Notes: generated by a model from the sequence alone, not told the origin. 64,000 bases of DNA from Synergistaceae bacterium (GCA_009783355.1 WRHH01000001.1:62001-126000), one strand, 5' to 3'; shown: positions 33,840-43,235, numbered from the stretch's first letter. Translations and numbers: made by a program.

Positions 33840-33998
33840 GTGAAATATGTTTGTACGGTTTGTGCATATGTTTATGATCCTGCGGTTGGAGACGCTGATT
33901 CTAGTGTTGCAGCAGGCACTCCTTTTGAAGAAGTCCCCGGTGATTGGGCTTGTCCTGTATGCGGAGTAGGAAAGGACATGTTTGAACAAGAGGGTTAG
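33840..33998 (+). CDS. Rubredoxin
   Basis: A 52-residue one-iron protein that carries single electrons in anaerobes, often to oxygen- or superoxide-detoxifying enzymes. Both CxxC motifs are present: [10 protein letters not shown] at residues 5-14 and [12 protein letters not shown] at 38-49, with the conserved [20 protein letters not shown] region between. The start is GTG 33840, with GGAGGAA at 33826-33832. A TATAAT-like box at 33775-33781 could be its promoter. It stands alone; no partner reductase is adjacent. Confidence 0.95.
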   Translation: MKYVCTVCAYVYDPAVGDADSSVAAGTPFEEVPGDWACPVCGVGKDMFEQEG

Positions 33999-34082
33999 TT
34001 TTTTAATATGTTATGCGGGCGGCAAAATGCCGCCCCAACAGTTTATTACTGCACACTATACGCGAAAAACAAAAGCCATTTA

Positions 34083-34128
34083 CCACGAACCACACGAACA
34101 AAAGCAAATACAAAAGGATTTGTTCGTG
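34083..34128. repeat. CCACGAACCACACGAACAAAAGC repeat
   Basis: CCACGAACCACACGAACAAA begins at 34083 and ends in GGATTTGTTCGTG (34116-34128), which can pair with CACGAACAAA. A sister copy is at 24250-24285. Upstream, GCGGGCGGCAAAATGCCGCCCC (34014-34035) is a separate GC-rich hairpin. No gene lies in 33999-34216. Confidence 0.6.
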
Positions 34129-34216
34129 AATAATGTTTTTGTCTTTTTCTTTTTTCTCGCCACCCGCCGCTCACCTCTCACCACTATATTTTTATTCTGA
34201 AAGCGAGCATGTTACA

Positions 34217-34876
34217 ATGTTAAATTTTATTAATCGTTTTATTAGGCTTATATTTGGTCTTTTTCTTTATTCATTAGGGGTTGTTCTCACAATAAAAGGC
34301 GACATAGGACTTTTGACATGGGATGTCCTGCATCAGGGAATCTCAATTCATGTCGGCATTACTATGGGGCAGGCTAGTATAACTGTTGGGTTTGTGATTG
34401 TCGCCATAGCGTTTTTTATGGGGGAAAAAATCGGATTCGGAACGGTCCTTAATATGCTGCTTATTGGAACATTTATGGATATTTTACTTGAGAGCGGGCT
34501 ATTTCCGAAGATGGACACGCAAGTATCAGGTTTTGCCATGGTAACAGCCGGACTTATTGTCATAGCCTTTGCAAGTTATTTCTACATCGGCGCCGGTTTT
34601 GGCGCTGGGCCGCGGGATTCCTTAATGGTGATGCTTGTGAGAAAAATGAACTGCAGGGTAGGGGTGGCGCGAGCGATTGTCGAAGGTACGGCTGTTGCAT
34701 TAGGCTGGCTTCTTGGAGGCTTTCTTGGAGTTGGAACTCTTTACTCAGTATTTGGAGTAAGTATTGCCGTTCAATTTGTTTTCTTCCTGCTGAAATTTGA
34801 TGTGAAGAAGGTCAGGCAGGAATCGCTTGCGGATACATATATCAATTTAAAGGAAGCTTTTAAGACAAGCAAATGA
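34217..34876 (+). CDS. YczE/YyaS/YitT-family membrane protein
   Basis: A 219-residue inner-membrane protein with five or six hydrophobic segments. The start ATG 34217 (MLNFINRFIRL) fits the first membrane segment; the longer frame to 34133 is repetitive non-coding sequence. The family pattern GLFLYSLGVVLTIKGDIGLLTWDVLHQG and FGAGPRDSLMV is typical of YczE-like proteins, here seen as LGVVLTIKGDIGLLTWDVL and GAGFGAGPRDSLMV. Function is not established. Its stop overlaps the ATG of the DUF4403 gene, so they are coupled. Confidence 0.85.
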   Translation: MLNFINRFIRLIFGLFLYSLGVVLTIKGDIGLLTWDVLHQGISIHVGITMGQASITVGFVIVAIAFFMGEKIGFGTVLNMLLIGTFMDILLESGLFPKMDTQVSGFAMVTAGLIVIAFASYFYIGAGFGAGPRDSLMVMLVRKMNCRVGVARAIVEGTAVALGWLLGGFLGVGTLYSVFGVSIAVQFVFFLLKFDVKKVRQESLADTYINLKEAFKTSK

Positions 34877-36306
34877 AAAAGGTAATATTTCTATTATTTG
34901 TTGTTGTATCAGGCTGCTTGACTGCGATTTACTTTTCTTTTGGCGCGACTCGCGGGAATAGTCCAATTGTAATACCGGAGTTCCCGGAACCAAAATTGGT
35001 TCGCTCATTTATTCCTCCAAGTCAGGTAGCGCCTTCTAAAATATCCGTTCCGATTAAATTATCAATTGACGATTTGCAGTCTTTTGCCAACAGGAACCTT
35101 GTCAGGCAATATACCGGAGATACTGAGTATCTTGACGGAACTGTCAGGGGCAAATTAAACTACAAATTTAAGAGGGAAGAGGACGTAAAGGTAACAGCTG
35201 AAAAAGGGAAAATCAAGATATCTCTTCCTGTCAAGTTTGATGTGCGCTTTGTGGGCAATGTCCTTGCGGCAATTGTGAGGGTACCTTTCAGCGCTAAGAC
35301 CGACGGAGAGCTCAGAGTTAACATTGCAGTCAAACCAAGCATCAGACGCGACTGGAGCATTAAGACCGAGGCAGAAGTTGATTTCGAGTGGATAAAACCT
35401 CCAAGGCTCAAAGTTGCAGGTATCCAGATAGGCCTCCGTAATGAGTCCGACAGGTTTTTAAGGGAAGCTATTCGCGATAACTTATATAGAATTGACGATG
35501 CAATAAACAAGGAAGTCAGGCTCAGGGAAGTAATGCAAAGGGAATGGGATAATCTGACTGTTCCGATCATGGCGGCGGATACGATATCCCTTCATATCGA
35601 CCCTCGCAGCGTAGCGGCGTCTCCTCTTGAAATAACTCCAAAAGAAGTGACATTAAGGGCATACGTGGAAGCGGGGATATCGTTGTCAATGGGCGTGGGC
35701 AACGTTGCGGGGGCGCGTAAAAAAAGTTTGCCTCCGCTTGAGGAATATGTACCCGGAGAAGAATCCATCAATTTGAACGTGAAAGCTTTGTTGAATTATG
35801 ACGCCCTTGAGCAGGAAGCCATGAAAGCGCTCCAAGGGTTCGAAATCGATATGGGTATTACCTCGGTTTTCGTGAGGTCTCTGCGAATAATGGGAAGCGG
35901 AGAGCGCTTGATAACGGCATTTAATATTGATGCAGCAGATTCAAAAGGAACAATATATGCTGTGGGAGAACCATATTTTGACGAGGAGACGAGGGTTCTA
36001 TCAGTAAAAAATTTTGAGCTTGAAGAGGGCACGCGCTCCGGACTTGTTGAAAAAGCGGCTTGGTTGCTGCGCCCGGTGCTCATGAGCATTTTAAGCGGAA
36101 GATTGAGTTGGGAGCTAGGCGCTAAAGTTGACGAACTGACCAACGACGCGCGCGAAATAATTGCTTCACGTGAATTAAACGATGAAATTGAGCTGAAAGG
36201 GACGTTAAAGTCCGCAAAATTCGACGGACTGCGCGTCACCAGTCAGGGAATTGAAATCGGATTGAATCTTGAAGGCGCGGTGACGCTAACATATACGCCG
36301 AAGTGA
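34873..36306 (+). CDS. DUF4403-family exported protein
   Basis: A 477-residue protein with an N-terminal hydrophobic segment carrying VVSGCL, which might be a lipobox or just a signal anchor. The body matches the DUF4403 pattern: early PSKISVPIKLSIDDL, then SIKTEAEVDFEWIKPPRLKV and the repeated lipid-binding-like barrel halves (AINKEVRLREVMQREWDNL, and VNVKAL-type second half). These two-domain folds resemble TULIP lipid-binding proteins in the envelope; that is an inference for this protein. Coupled to the YczE-like gene upstream and followed by an intrinsic terminator. Confidence 0.75.
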   Translation: MKKVIFLLFVVVSGCLTAIYFSFGATRGNSPIVIPEFPEPKLVRSFIPPSQVAPSKISVPIKLSIDDLQSFANRNLVRQYTGDTEYLDGTVRGKLNYKFKREEDVKVTAEKGKIKISLPVKFDVRFVGNVLAAIVRVPFSAKTDGELRVNIAVKPSIRRDWSIKTEAEVDFEWIKPPRLKVAGIQIGLRNESDRFLREAIRDNLYRIDDAINKEVRLREVMQREWDNLTVPIMAADTISLHIDPRSVAASPLEITPKEVTLRAYVEAGISLSMGVGNVAGARKKSLPPLEEYVPGEESINLNVKALLNYDALEQEAMKALQGFEIDMGITSVFVRSLRIMGSGERLITAFNIDAADSKGTIYAVGEPYFDEETRVLSVKNFELEEGTRSGLVEKAAWLLRPVLMSILSGRLSWELGAKVDELTNDAREIIASRELNDEIELKGTLKSAKFDGLRVTSQGIEIGLNLEGAVTLTYTPK

Positions 36307-36311
36307 AAAAT

Positions 36312-36346
36312 AAAAAGGATGCTATAAAAGCACCCTTTTTTGTTTT
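36312..36346 (+). terminator. Intrinsic terminator after the DUF4403 gene
   Basis: AAAAAGGATGC (36312-36322), loop TATAAAA, GCACCCTTTTT (36330-36340) and further T's. One A-C mismatch interrupts an 11-bp stem. A second hairpin, CACTCTTCACA/TGTGAAGAGTG (36379-36408), follows between the convergent genes. Confidence 0.8.
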
Positions 36347-36442
36347 ATTGTATTTAAACGACTCCAATTTTTAACTTCCACTCTTCACACTGCTTTTTGT
36401 GAAGAGTGAAGTGAAATGCAAAAGATGTTAAGTTTTTGTCTT

Positions 36443-36470
36443 TAAACTCCACACTCCACACTCCACACGT
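36443..36470 (-). repeat. GTGTGGA heptamer array at the 3' end of the M14 peptidase gene
   Basis: On the minus strand, a few bases after the peptidase stop, GTGTGGA repeats three times and runs into GTTTAAAGACAAAAAC. Length of unit, place and A-rich tail match the other gene-end arrays although the unit sequence differs. Confidence 0.8.
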
Positions 36471-36475
36471 TTTTA

Positions 36476-39400
36476 TTAACCTTTTCTTCTCATAAACAAC
36501 GGGCAAAGCGCAAGCAAAGCAAATATTAATGCCCCGGCATTGCAGCCTGCCTTGTCAAATATCCTGTCCCAAATGCTCTCTTTCTCTCCGGAGAACTTAA
36601 TTTCAATATCCATCGTTTCAGTTGTTCCGATTTTTTGAAGCGTAACGGTCACGGCTTGATCGTATGCATCTCCGGTGAACTTTACATGAAGCTGGCCTTT
36701 TGCAAAGCTAGATTTCCAGTTGGCGCCGCTGTGCGGAGTTGAGCCAATGATTTCCCAGCCGTCAAGCATGCCTTCGCACAGTATTAAGCTCGTACCGCTA
36801 AGCATTTCCGTATACTTAATTCCGGTCTCGGTCAATACGGCGTCCTTAGGAAGTTTGCCGTCTTTAAACAAATCCAGTATCGGAGAAGCCATTACTTCAA
36901 CTATACGCACACCGATAAGATCGTCCCACGTCGGCAATGCTACCGGGAGCGTACGGTCGCTTCCGTCGCCTACTGCAGGGCGGTCATTGCTTGCCAAATC
37001 CACAGTGAACGGTTTCTGTCCGTGTCTGTCCACGTCGATTGTCGCTACGTCCCAGCCCACCATTTTGTTTGCCTGAACGGGCAGAACCTCATAACTCCCG
37101 TCTATCTTCTGGATCAAATAGTTCTTTACGCCTTCGGATGTTGGCAGGATCATGTCGAATTTGCGGTCTTTCAGCGCGGGCGCCGTCGTATTTCTTCCAG
37201 CTCTTGCGTGTACCTGAATATCGTAATCGTAAGCCTTTATGTTATATTTTCCGCAGGCTGCCGCTATAGCGGCAAGTTCTTCCTGTGTATGGAAGCTGAA
37301 GAAACGCGGTACTGCGCCTCTATTGATCAACGGAAGGAAGAAGTCCATATCGTAAGTTTGAAGCGCATTCACGTCGCCGATGTAACGATATATGGGCATC
37401 TCTACGCCAACGATATTTGGAGACAGCGCGCCCGTACCGGCGCCGCCAAGCGCCACGCTCATGTACTGAAGCATAATGCCGTTTCCAGCGCTGAAGGGCA
37501 TGTCGGGTTCCAGATACATAGGTATGAGATGTGTCATAAGCTGACTGAGGAAAACGACAAACACGTCTTTCTTAAACGGCCTGTTTGGAATATCGAAAAG
37601 AGTTACGTTCCGGTTATTCGATCCCCAGCCGCCTCCTCCGCTGTTACGGAAGTCAACAGTCGGGCGGGCGTTAAATTTCCAACCCGTGACGTTGACTGTC
37701 ACGTCCTTAGCGAGGCGCTTCACATTGATGCCGGCAATCAACATTCGGCTTGCAACCTCTTCGGCGTATGGCCCTTCGAAGATGTACGCCGTTGGGCGGG
37801 CGCGCTCTCTTAAGTTCCATCCCTGAGTCAGTATTTCGGTCTTCAGAGGCTGGTATCTGCCTTCGCCTGAGCCGTCAAGAACGAACGAATGTACCTCGCC
37901 GCCCATATTGAATGTCGGGCGACCTTCGACAACGCCTTTTTTAATGGATTTCGTCAAGTTAAACCGTGTTACGCCTACGATATCGTCAGCCGAAGCGTTG
38001 GGAACGGTACCGGTTGTGCCGATGTCTATTGCCCAATACGACAGGTCGCCCCTTTCATACGGGAAGCCGTCGCCTTGATCAATAGTTTCATTCCAATAAG
38101 TCGGAAGGTGCGGAATTGTTAGAATCGGTATCATGTCGGTCGGGTCGTAGACCTTGCCTTTTTCCGCCCAGCGCGTCCTCATCTCTTCAAGCAGCGGAAC
38201 TATCACTTCGCCCCGGTTCGCGGCAGTCGATATCGTTGAAAGCATGCAGACATAGCCGGTCGCTACACGGCGTTCCCACATGCCGCGGCTTCCCGTGTTC
38301 TGCGGATACGACCTGTTCTCAAACAACTGGCTGATAACGCCGGGCATTGAGTTGATGTTGCGGCTGCTTCGGTGATTGTACGTGCCCTCTGGCGCCAGAA
38401 TGAAAGGCGAATCGGGGTCAAAAACCTGGCTGTTAACCCAAGTGCCGCCCGAAGCAACTCCGCCGCCGCTTGGGCTTATTCCTCTGCCGGAATACGGCCC
38501 GTAAGGCCCTCCGACCGTATCGTCCGGGCTAGGAACGTAGTTGTTCCAAACCTGATAGGCTGAGCCAAGACCGCTTGAGTAATCGTCAAATCCCTCGACG
38601 ATATACGACCCCATGTAGATGGAGTACTGCTCGGCGAATTTGGAAAGATCCGGTTCCACATACTTGTAACGGAGATAGCTGAGTTCTTTGGGGGTTTGAA
38701 GTATAGTCGTTCCGCCCGCGCTGATGTCGCCGGCGTCCCAGTCGAACTTCACGCCAAAAAATGACGTGGCGCTTGAGTTGATTTGCTCCTGGTTGCGCTC
38801 GTGAAGGTCGATGGCGAAATGCGGCCCGTAAGCCATGTTCATTTTACGCATAGAGCGCGTCACGTGATGGTCAAGCAGCACGTTGTCGCGGTTCAAGTCT
38901 CTGGCTTCCGGCACCGGCGTCCACTGAAGGGCTACCAGGTCGTGCGTTTCTCTGCGCGGCACTTTCGCGCCGTCGGCGGTAACGCGCGGGACGACTATGA
39001 CGTTGACTTTGTCGAGAAGATCGTTATATCTGCCATTTGCGAGGTCATAGGCGCAGGCAAGCGCTCCCTCGCCGCCCGACCACTCGCCGCCGTGAATGTT
39101 GCCCTGAATCCAGACGAGCGGCTTCTTGGTCTTCTTCAACTCTGCGGGAGAACGGTCCTTCGCGTCAACTCCCCCCGCAATAGTCGGATGCTTTTTGAGG
39201 TTGGAAAAAACGAGCATAGGGAAGGGGAAACCTCTCGGAATCTCGCCCAAATATTCAACCGTCATGTTCGTTCTCGGCATTGCTTCAATACACGCTACAA
39301 GTTCGCTGTGGGTGGTAAACATGGAAACGCCAACCGATGCGGGAACGGCTGTTCCCGGGTTTGCGCTCTTAAACGCCCACGCGTCATTCTGTTGTTTCAT

Positions 39401-39703
39401 TTTCTCTTCGCTAAAACTGGGGGTGTTCCATATTTTCATATCGTTAACGCCGCCCGGGCCGCCGTTAGCTGCGAACTCTTTTACCATATAATTGTGAAGT
39501 CGCATGGATTGGGCGTTATTGCTGGCGAACGTTCTGCTCCATGTACCCGGGAACAGGTTGGTCGCACTGGGGGTTGTGACGGTTCCAAGCGCGGGAAGAG
39601 TTCCGTCTATTTCACTTGGATTCGGGTCATAAGGAAAAGCGAACGCGACGCTTACCAGTAAAAGAATTACCGTAAACGCCAAAAACATCTTACGTATTGA
39701 CAT
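36476..39703 (-). CDS. Secreted M14-type zinc carboxypeptidase with Synergist-CTERM anchor
   Basis: A 1075-residue exported protein with signal peptide (cut near AFA-F). The catalytic domain, about residues 90-450, is M14: zinc ligands His and Glu in GNIHGGEWSGGEG, then RDLNRDN (substrate-binding Asn-Arg) and the His of HFAIDLHERNQEQ. The long C-terminal half (about 600-1030) is not recognised and is probably a set of beta domains. The tail DKAGCNAG, a hydrophobic stretch and RRKG is the sorting signal, so the enzyme should be surface-attached. It would trim peptides for an amino-acid-fermenting life. Long open frames on the opposite strand are shadows of its GC-rich codons. Confidence 0.88.
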   Translation of the reverse strand: MSIRKMFLAFTVILLLVSVAFAFPYDPNPSEIDGTLPALGTVTTPSATNLFPGTWSRTFASNNAQSMRLHNYMVKEFAANGGPGGVNDMKIWNTPSFSEEKMKQQNDAWAFKSANPGTAVPASVGVSMFTTHSELVACIEAMPRTNMTVEYLGEIPRGFPFPMLVFSNLKKHPTIAGGVDAKDRSPAELKKTKKPLVWIQGNIHGGEWSGGEGALACAYDLANGRYNDLLDKVNVIVVPRVTADGAKVPRRETHDLVALQWTPVPEARDLNRDNVLLDHHVTRSMRKMNMAYGPHFAIDLHERNQEQINSSATSFFGVKFDWDAGDISAGGTTILQTPKELSYLRYKYVEPDLSKFAEQYSIYMGSYIVEGFDDYSSGLGSAYQVWNNYVPSPDDTVGGPYGPYSGRGISPSGGGVASGGTWVNSQVFDPDSPFILAPEGTYNHRSSRNINSMPGVISQLFENRSYPQNTGSRGMWERRVATGYVCMLSTISTAANRGEVIVPLLEEMRTRWAEKGKVYDPTDMIPILTIPHLPTYWNETIDQGDGFPYERGDLSYWAIDIGTTGTVPNASADDIVGVTRFNLTKSIKKGVVEGRPTFNMGGEVHSFVLDGSGEGRYQPLKTEILTQGWNLRERARPTAYIFEGPYAEEVASRMLIAGINVKRLAKDVTVNVTGWKFNARPTVDFRNSGGGGWGSNNRNVTLFDIPNRPFKKDVFVVFLSQLMTHLIPMYLEPDMPFSAGNGIMLQYMSVALGGAGTGALSPNIVGVEMPIYRYIGDVNALQTYDMDFFLPLINRGAVPRFFSFHTQEELAAIAAACGKYNIKAYDYDIQVHARAGRNTTAPALKDRKFDMILPTSEGVKNYLIQKIDGSYEVLPVQANKMVGWDVATIDVDRHGQKPFTVDLASNDRPAVGDGSDRTLPVALPTWDDLIGVRIVEVMASPILDLFKDGKLPKDAVLTETGIKYTEMLSGTSLILCEGMLDGWEIIGSTPHSGANWKSSFAKGQLHVKFTGDAYDQAVTVTLQKIGTTETMDIEIKFSGEKESIWDRIFDKAGCNAGALIFALLALCPLFMRRKG

Positions 39704-40085
39704 ATATCATACCTCCTTGATTTAAGGCAAATTCCAATTTTGAAATTTACCCGTCTAATATATTATTATAGTGGAACTTTGTTGCTTTTGTCCAATAAAA
39801 ATATTAAACTGCAAATATTATCTTTATTTCAATAAAAATACAAAATATAAGAAAAAGGCTATGAATTATGTATATTAGGAAAAAAACAGAAGGTGCTACT
39901 AATATGAGCGGCAAACATCCCATCGCTTCGCGCCACCCCTCCAAAAGCTTACCAACAGCTTTTGTTACAGCCCCAAATGAAAAAGTCGGCTACCCAACTA
40001 ATAGGTAGCCGACCACTCAATTCTTTCATCTTTTATCTTTGTCTTTCCTAATCCCTAATCCCTAATCCCTAATCCCTGTCTTTCC
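39704..40085. other. Intergenic region between M14 peptidase and lpxA
   Basis: It holds the peptidase ribosome site (AGGAGG near 39713), an AT-rich upstream region likely to contain its promoter, a terminator hairpin at 39985-40013 and a heptamer array at 40049-40098. A 34-codon frame at 39904-40008 runs through the terminator and has no good ribosome site, so it is not called as a gene. Confidence 0.6.
39980..40013 (-). terminator. Intrinsic terminator after lpxA
   Basis: GTCGGCTACC (39985-39994) and GGTAGCCGAC (40004-40013) form a perfect 10-bp stem. On the minus strand the stem is followed by TTTTTC, so it ends transcripts coming from the lpx genes. Confidence 0.85.
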
Positions 40086-40098
40086 CTAATCCCTGTCT
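40049..40098 (-). repeat. GGGATTA heptamer array ending lpxA
   Basis: Four CCCTAAT units in a row (minus strand GGGATTA), then a single unit after TCTTTC. On the minus strand, lpxA finishes GAC AGG GAT TAG inside the first unit, and the array is followed by GGAAAGACAAAG, close to the tails of the other arrays. Confidence 0.85.
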
Positions 40099-40886
40099 TT
40101 ATTGCCTACCCAGAATGTAATTCCGCGTTTTGAATCCTTATAAAAATTCAATACTTTAAGCACCTCCGCTGGAGTATCTTCCGCGTTTTCCAGCTTTGTG
40201 CGAAGATTCTCGAGCGAAGAAGAGAAAACTACACTTGTGTCATATAATTCCTTGTAAACCAACAATATCTTTTTACGCAGTTCTGATGAGAAATTTGCCC
40301 TTCGAAGCCCTATTACATTCGTTCCCATAAGGCGTAAGGGTTCTCCTGCTGCAAGCGTGTAATGCGGAATGTCTTTTGTCACGCGGTACATTCCTCCCAC
40401 CATACAGTAAGTTCCAATCCGCACAAATTGATGGATTCCTACCATCCCTCCAAGAACCGTGTAATCATCAATTTGCACAAAACCGGATATTCCGACTTTG
40501 TTAGCTATTGTGACATTATTCCTGATATCTGCGTTGTGCCCTACATGAACGCCTTCCATAATGAGACAGTCATTGCCTACAGATGTTACAAAGCCTTCTC
40601 CGGTGGCTCTGTTAATTGTGACATTTTCACGGAAAATATTCCTGTCTCCAATTTTTACATATGATTTTTCGCCGCTGTATCCATGGTCCTGCGGTTCTCC
40701 CCCGATGACGGCGTGGCTGTGTACTTGATTGTCAGAACCCATTTCAACATAGCTGCATACTCGGGAATAAGGTTCCAGTATAGTATTATCTCCTATACGA
40801 GCATTTTCAACTATGCAATAAGCTCCAATTTTAACTCCCTTTCCTAATTCTGCTCCAGGAGAAACTATTGCCGTAGGATGAATCAT
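40086..40886 (-). CDS. lpxA: UDP-N-acetylglucosamine acyltransferase
   Basis: A 266-residue cytoplasmic enzyme that adds the first 3-hydroxyacyl chain to UDP-GlcNAc in lipid A synthesis. The N-terminal two thirds are hexapeptide repeats of a left-handed beta helix (IHPTAIVSPGAELGKGVKIG opening); the catalytic His is in GVHVGHNADI; the C-terminal helical part includes GLRRANFS. Follows fabZ after two bases. The last residues DRD and the stop are supplied by a GGGATTAG repeat, so the C-terminus has been trimmed or extended by the array. Confidence 0.95.
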   Translation of the reverse strand: MIHPTAIVSPGAELGKGVKIGAYCIVENARIGDNTILEPYSRVCSYVEMGSDNQVHSHAVIGGEPQDHGYSGEKSYVKIGDRNIFRENVTINRATGEGFVTSVGNDCLIMEGVHVGHNADIRNNVTIANKVGISGFVQIDDYTVLGGMVGIHQFVRIGTYCMVGGMYRVTKDIPHYTLAAGEPLRLMGTNVIGLRRANFSSELRKKILLVYKELYDTSVVFSSSLENLRTKLENAEDTPAEVLKVLNFYKDSKRGITFWVGNKDRD

Positions 40887-40888
40887 AA

Positions 40889-41347
40889 TTATTCCTCCAT
40901 TCTTTGCTTCTGTAGCGTCGGAGCTACGAAAAACAAGTATTCCGCCTCAGCTATCATTTCTTCATCCACAAACGCTTCTATTCGTGCCTTACCGACAGTT
41001 GAGCGCCGCTTTAACATTTTTGCTTTAATCATTATCCTGTCGCCGGGGCGAACAGGTTTTCGGAACTTAGCTTTATCTATTCCGGTGAGAAAAACAATTT
41101 GGTCCTTTATATATTCTCTGTCCGCCTGAGCTATAGCCATTATCGACCCGACCTGTCCCATTGATTCCAATATGAGCACGCCCGGCATGACGGGTTCTTC
41201 GGGGAAATGTCCCTGGAAGAAAGGTTCATTTATTGTGACGTTTTTATATCCTACAGCATGTTCAGTATCGCATTCAATTATTCTATCGACCAACAGAAAA
41301 GGATAACGGTGCTTCAGAACCTTCATCACTTCGTAGATATCCAACAA
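40889..41347 (-). CDS. fabZ: 3-hydroxyacyl-ACP dehydratase FabZ
   Basis: A 152-residue hotdog-fold dehydratase of fatty acid synthesis. The opening IYEVMKVLKHRYPFLLVDRI and the active-site stretch GHFPEEPVMPGVLILESMGQ (catalytic His and Glu) are textbook FabZ. It lies between lpxC and lpxA, one base after lpxC, the common order in diderms where FabZ and the Lpx enzymes compete for 3-hydroxyacyl-ACP. Confidence 0.96.
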   Translation of the reverse strand: MLDIYEVMKVLKHRYPFLLVDRIIECDTEHAVGYKNVTINEPFFQGHFPEEPVMPGVLILESMGQVGSIMAIAQADREYIKDQIVFLTGIDKAKFRKPVRPGDRIMIKAKMLKRRSTVGKARIEAFVDEEMIAEAEYLFFVAPTLQKQRMEE

Positions 41348-42154
41348 TTAAGATAACCTCCTTAATTTTTCAATTAATTGCAGGTGAGGTATATGTCCCG
41401 CGCGTATAGCTGTTATCCTCGCGCATACCGGCATTCCAACCAATGCAAGGTCGCCGATTAAGTCAAGTACCTTATGCCTTACAAATTCGTCTCTATATCG
41501 TAACGAGCCGTTTGTCATAATTTCAGATTCTCCGACCAATATAGCGTTATCAAGCGAACCGCCAAGAGCCATTCCATTTCGCAGCAATTGTTCTATATCT
41601 TTTTCCAGCGCAAAAGTTCTGGCTCGTGAAATCTCGTTTATATATAATTCACAATCAGCGTCGTTGTAGTCATATAGCATTGTACCTATCAAATCATTTT
41701 GATACTTTATTACGTAAGTTATGCTCAGTTTTTCGCTTGGGACGGCTGAAATAAATGCGCCCCCTGCTCCCTGGCAATAGATTGGAGAATAAAGCTCCAG
41801 CGGTTTTACAGCTTCGCATTCCTCCGAGGACGCAAATAATGTTCGTGAGAAAGTCTCTGAACAGCCGTCAATTGCCGGAAATTCGACTCCTTCAACTTCT
41901 ATGTTTGTCTCCCAAAGCCCAAGCCCGCCTATTGCGGACATAAGGTGTTCCACAGTACGCACTTTTGACCCGTCAGGAGTAATCAAGTCTGAACCTCGGG
42001 AGCTCCCTTCAAATCTCAGTTCCTTTATTGAAGTACAAATACCGTTCAATGACAGAGAAAATTCTTTATATGGCGAAAGAGTAACTCTGCACTCGCTGCC
42101 CGAATGAAGCCCTTTTCCTTCCCAGCTTACATTTTTCTTAAGGCGGCGGCTCAT
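41348..42154 (-). CDS. lpxC: UDP-3-O-acyl-N-acetylglucosamine deacetylase
   Basis: A 268-residue zinc amidase, the committed step of lipid A synthesis. Family features: GKGLHSG near the start, TVEHLMSAIGGLGL (zinc His), FPAIDGCSE and the C-terminal HKVLDLIGDLAL, with the zinc-binding His and Asp, and a final GHIPHLQL with the catalytic His. It is shorter than the typical 300 residues, mostly in the second domain loops, but no key residue is missing. Its ATG overlaps the lpxD stop by four bases. Confidence 0.95.
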   Translation of the reverse strand: MSRRLKKNVSWEGKGLHSGSECRVTLSPYKEFSLSLNGICTSIKELRFEGSSRGSDLITPDGSKVRTVEHLMSAIGGLGLWETNIEVEGVEFPAIDGCSETFSRTLFASSEECEAVKPLELYSPIYCQGAGGAFISAVPSEKLSITYVIKYQNDLIGTMLYDYNDADCELYINEISRARTFALEKDIEQLLRNGMALGGSLDNAILVGESEIMTNGSLRYRDEFVRHKVLDLIGDLALVGMPVCARITAIRAGHIPHLQLIEKLRRLS

Positions 42155-43164
42155 ATTTTCTCTCTTCCAATCAAATTTTCCAGCTTCTTTACTCTCTCAT
42201 ACAGTTTAGGAAGCCGCGACACATGCGCCTGCAGCTTTAATTCCTTTTTATGTTCCTGAGCGGGGAAGCCTGATACTATTGCGTCTTTTGGTATATCATG
42301 CGTAACTCCCGCGCGCCCTCCTAATTGAGTATTAGAGCCTATCTTTACATGATCGCGCGCGACAGCTTCGGCTGCAAAAATCACATTATCTCCGATAATA
42401 GTACTGCCTGCAACGCCTGATTTACTGCAAAAAATGCAATTCTTTCCTATCTTGCAATTATGGCCTATTTGCACGAGGTTATCAATTCTTGTTCCGTCAC
42501 CTATTTCAGTGTCTCCAATTGTCCCGCAGTCAATGGTAGAACACGCTCCGACCTCGACATTATCTCCGATTATCACGTTGCCTAATTGCGGTATTTTTAA
42601 TATTCCCGCAGGTGTTGGAATGAATCCGAATCCCTCGCACCCTAACGCGCAATTTGAGTGCAGAATTACGTTGCTCCCAATTTTGGAACGTCTTACCGAG
42701 ACATTCGATTCAATAACGGTTCCTTTTCCAATCGCGCAACCGTCGTCAATATATACATTTGCTTCAAGCTGTACAAGTTCATCAATTCTCACATTGTTTC
42801 CTATCACACAATATGGCCCAATCCAACACTCCGGTGATATTTCACAATCTTTTCCTATAACGGCGCTTGGGTGAATACCGATATATTTTGTTTTTTTAAC
42901 TTCAAATAAAGACAACAGCGCCGGAAGAATTAGTTTGGGATTTTCTGATACTAGTCCGTCCCGATTTGCCTCTCTCACACTGAGGACAGGGATATCTTCA
43001 GAAATCCTTTTAAGTTCCCTTAAGTCCCATACAACGCATATTTTATCCGGAGAAGCTTCTTCCGGCGTAGAAATTCCATTTATTTCACGGTCTTCTCCCC
43101 GGAGCTCTGAGCCAATAAGCTTTCCAAGCTCTGAAAGAAGTATTCTTATATTGCTATTGTGCAT
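42151..43164 (-). CDS. lpxD: UDP-3-O-acylglucosamine N-acyltransferase
   Basis: A 337-residue enzyme that adds the second 3-hydroxyacyl chain in lipid A synthesis. N-terminal uridine-binding domain (about 1-95), then hexapeptide repeats from IHPSAVIGKDCEISPEC onward, with the catalytic His in VQIGHNCKIG and a coiled C-terminal helix (LPKLYERVKKLENLI). First of the lpxD-lpxC-fabZ-lpxA group, following a putative outer-membrane protein gene after 71 bases, in which a GGAG-type site is weak. Confidence 0.95.
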   Translation of the reverse strand: MHNSNIRILLSELGKLIGSELRGEDREINGISTPEEASPDKICVVWDLRELKRISEDIPVLSVREANRDGLVSENPKLILPALLSLFEVKKTKYIGIHPSAVIGKDCEISPECWIGPYCVIGNNVRIDELVQLEANVYIDDGCAIGKGTVIESNVSVRRSKIGSNVILHSNCALGCEGFGFIPTPAGILKIPQLGNVIIGDNVEVGACSTIDCGTIGDTEIGDGTRIDNLVQIGHNCKIGKNCIFCSKSGVAGSTIIGDNVIFAAEAVARDHVKIGSNTQLGGRAGVTHDIPKDAIVSGFPAQEHKKELKLQAHVSRLPKLYERVKKLENLIGREKI

Positions 43165-43235
43165 GTCTATATATCACCCAAATATTATTTTCCCGGTAAA
43201 GTGTAAAAAAATGGTAAAAAATAAAACTGTATAAA

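Noticed and set aside
37022-39661. Long plus-strand frames opposite the M14 peptidase (263 and 292 codons)
   Set aside because: They lie wholly antisense to a clearly coding gene, have atypical composition and no ribosome sites; they result from the codon bias of the real gene.
39904-40008. 34-codon frame between M14 peptidase and lpxA
   Set aside because: It lacks a ribosome site and runs through a minus-strand terminator hairpin.
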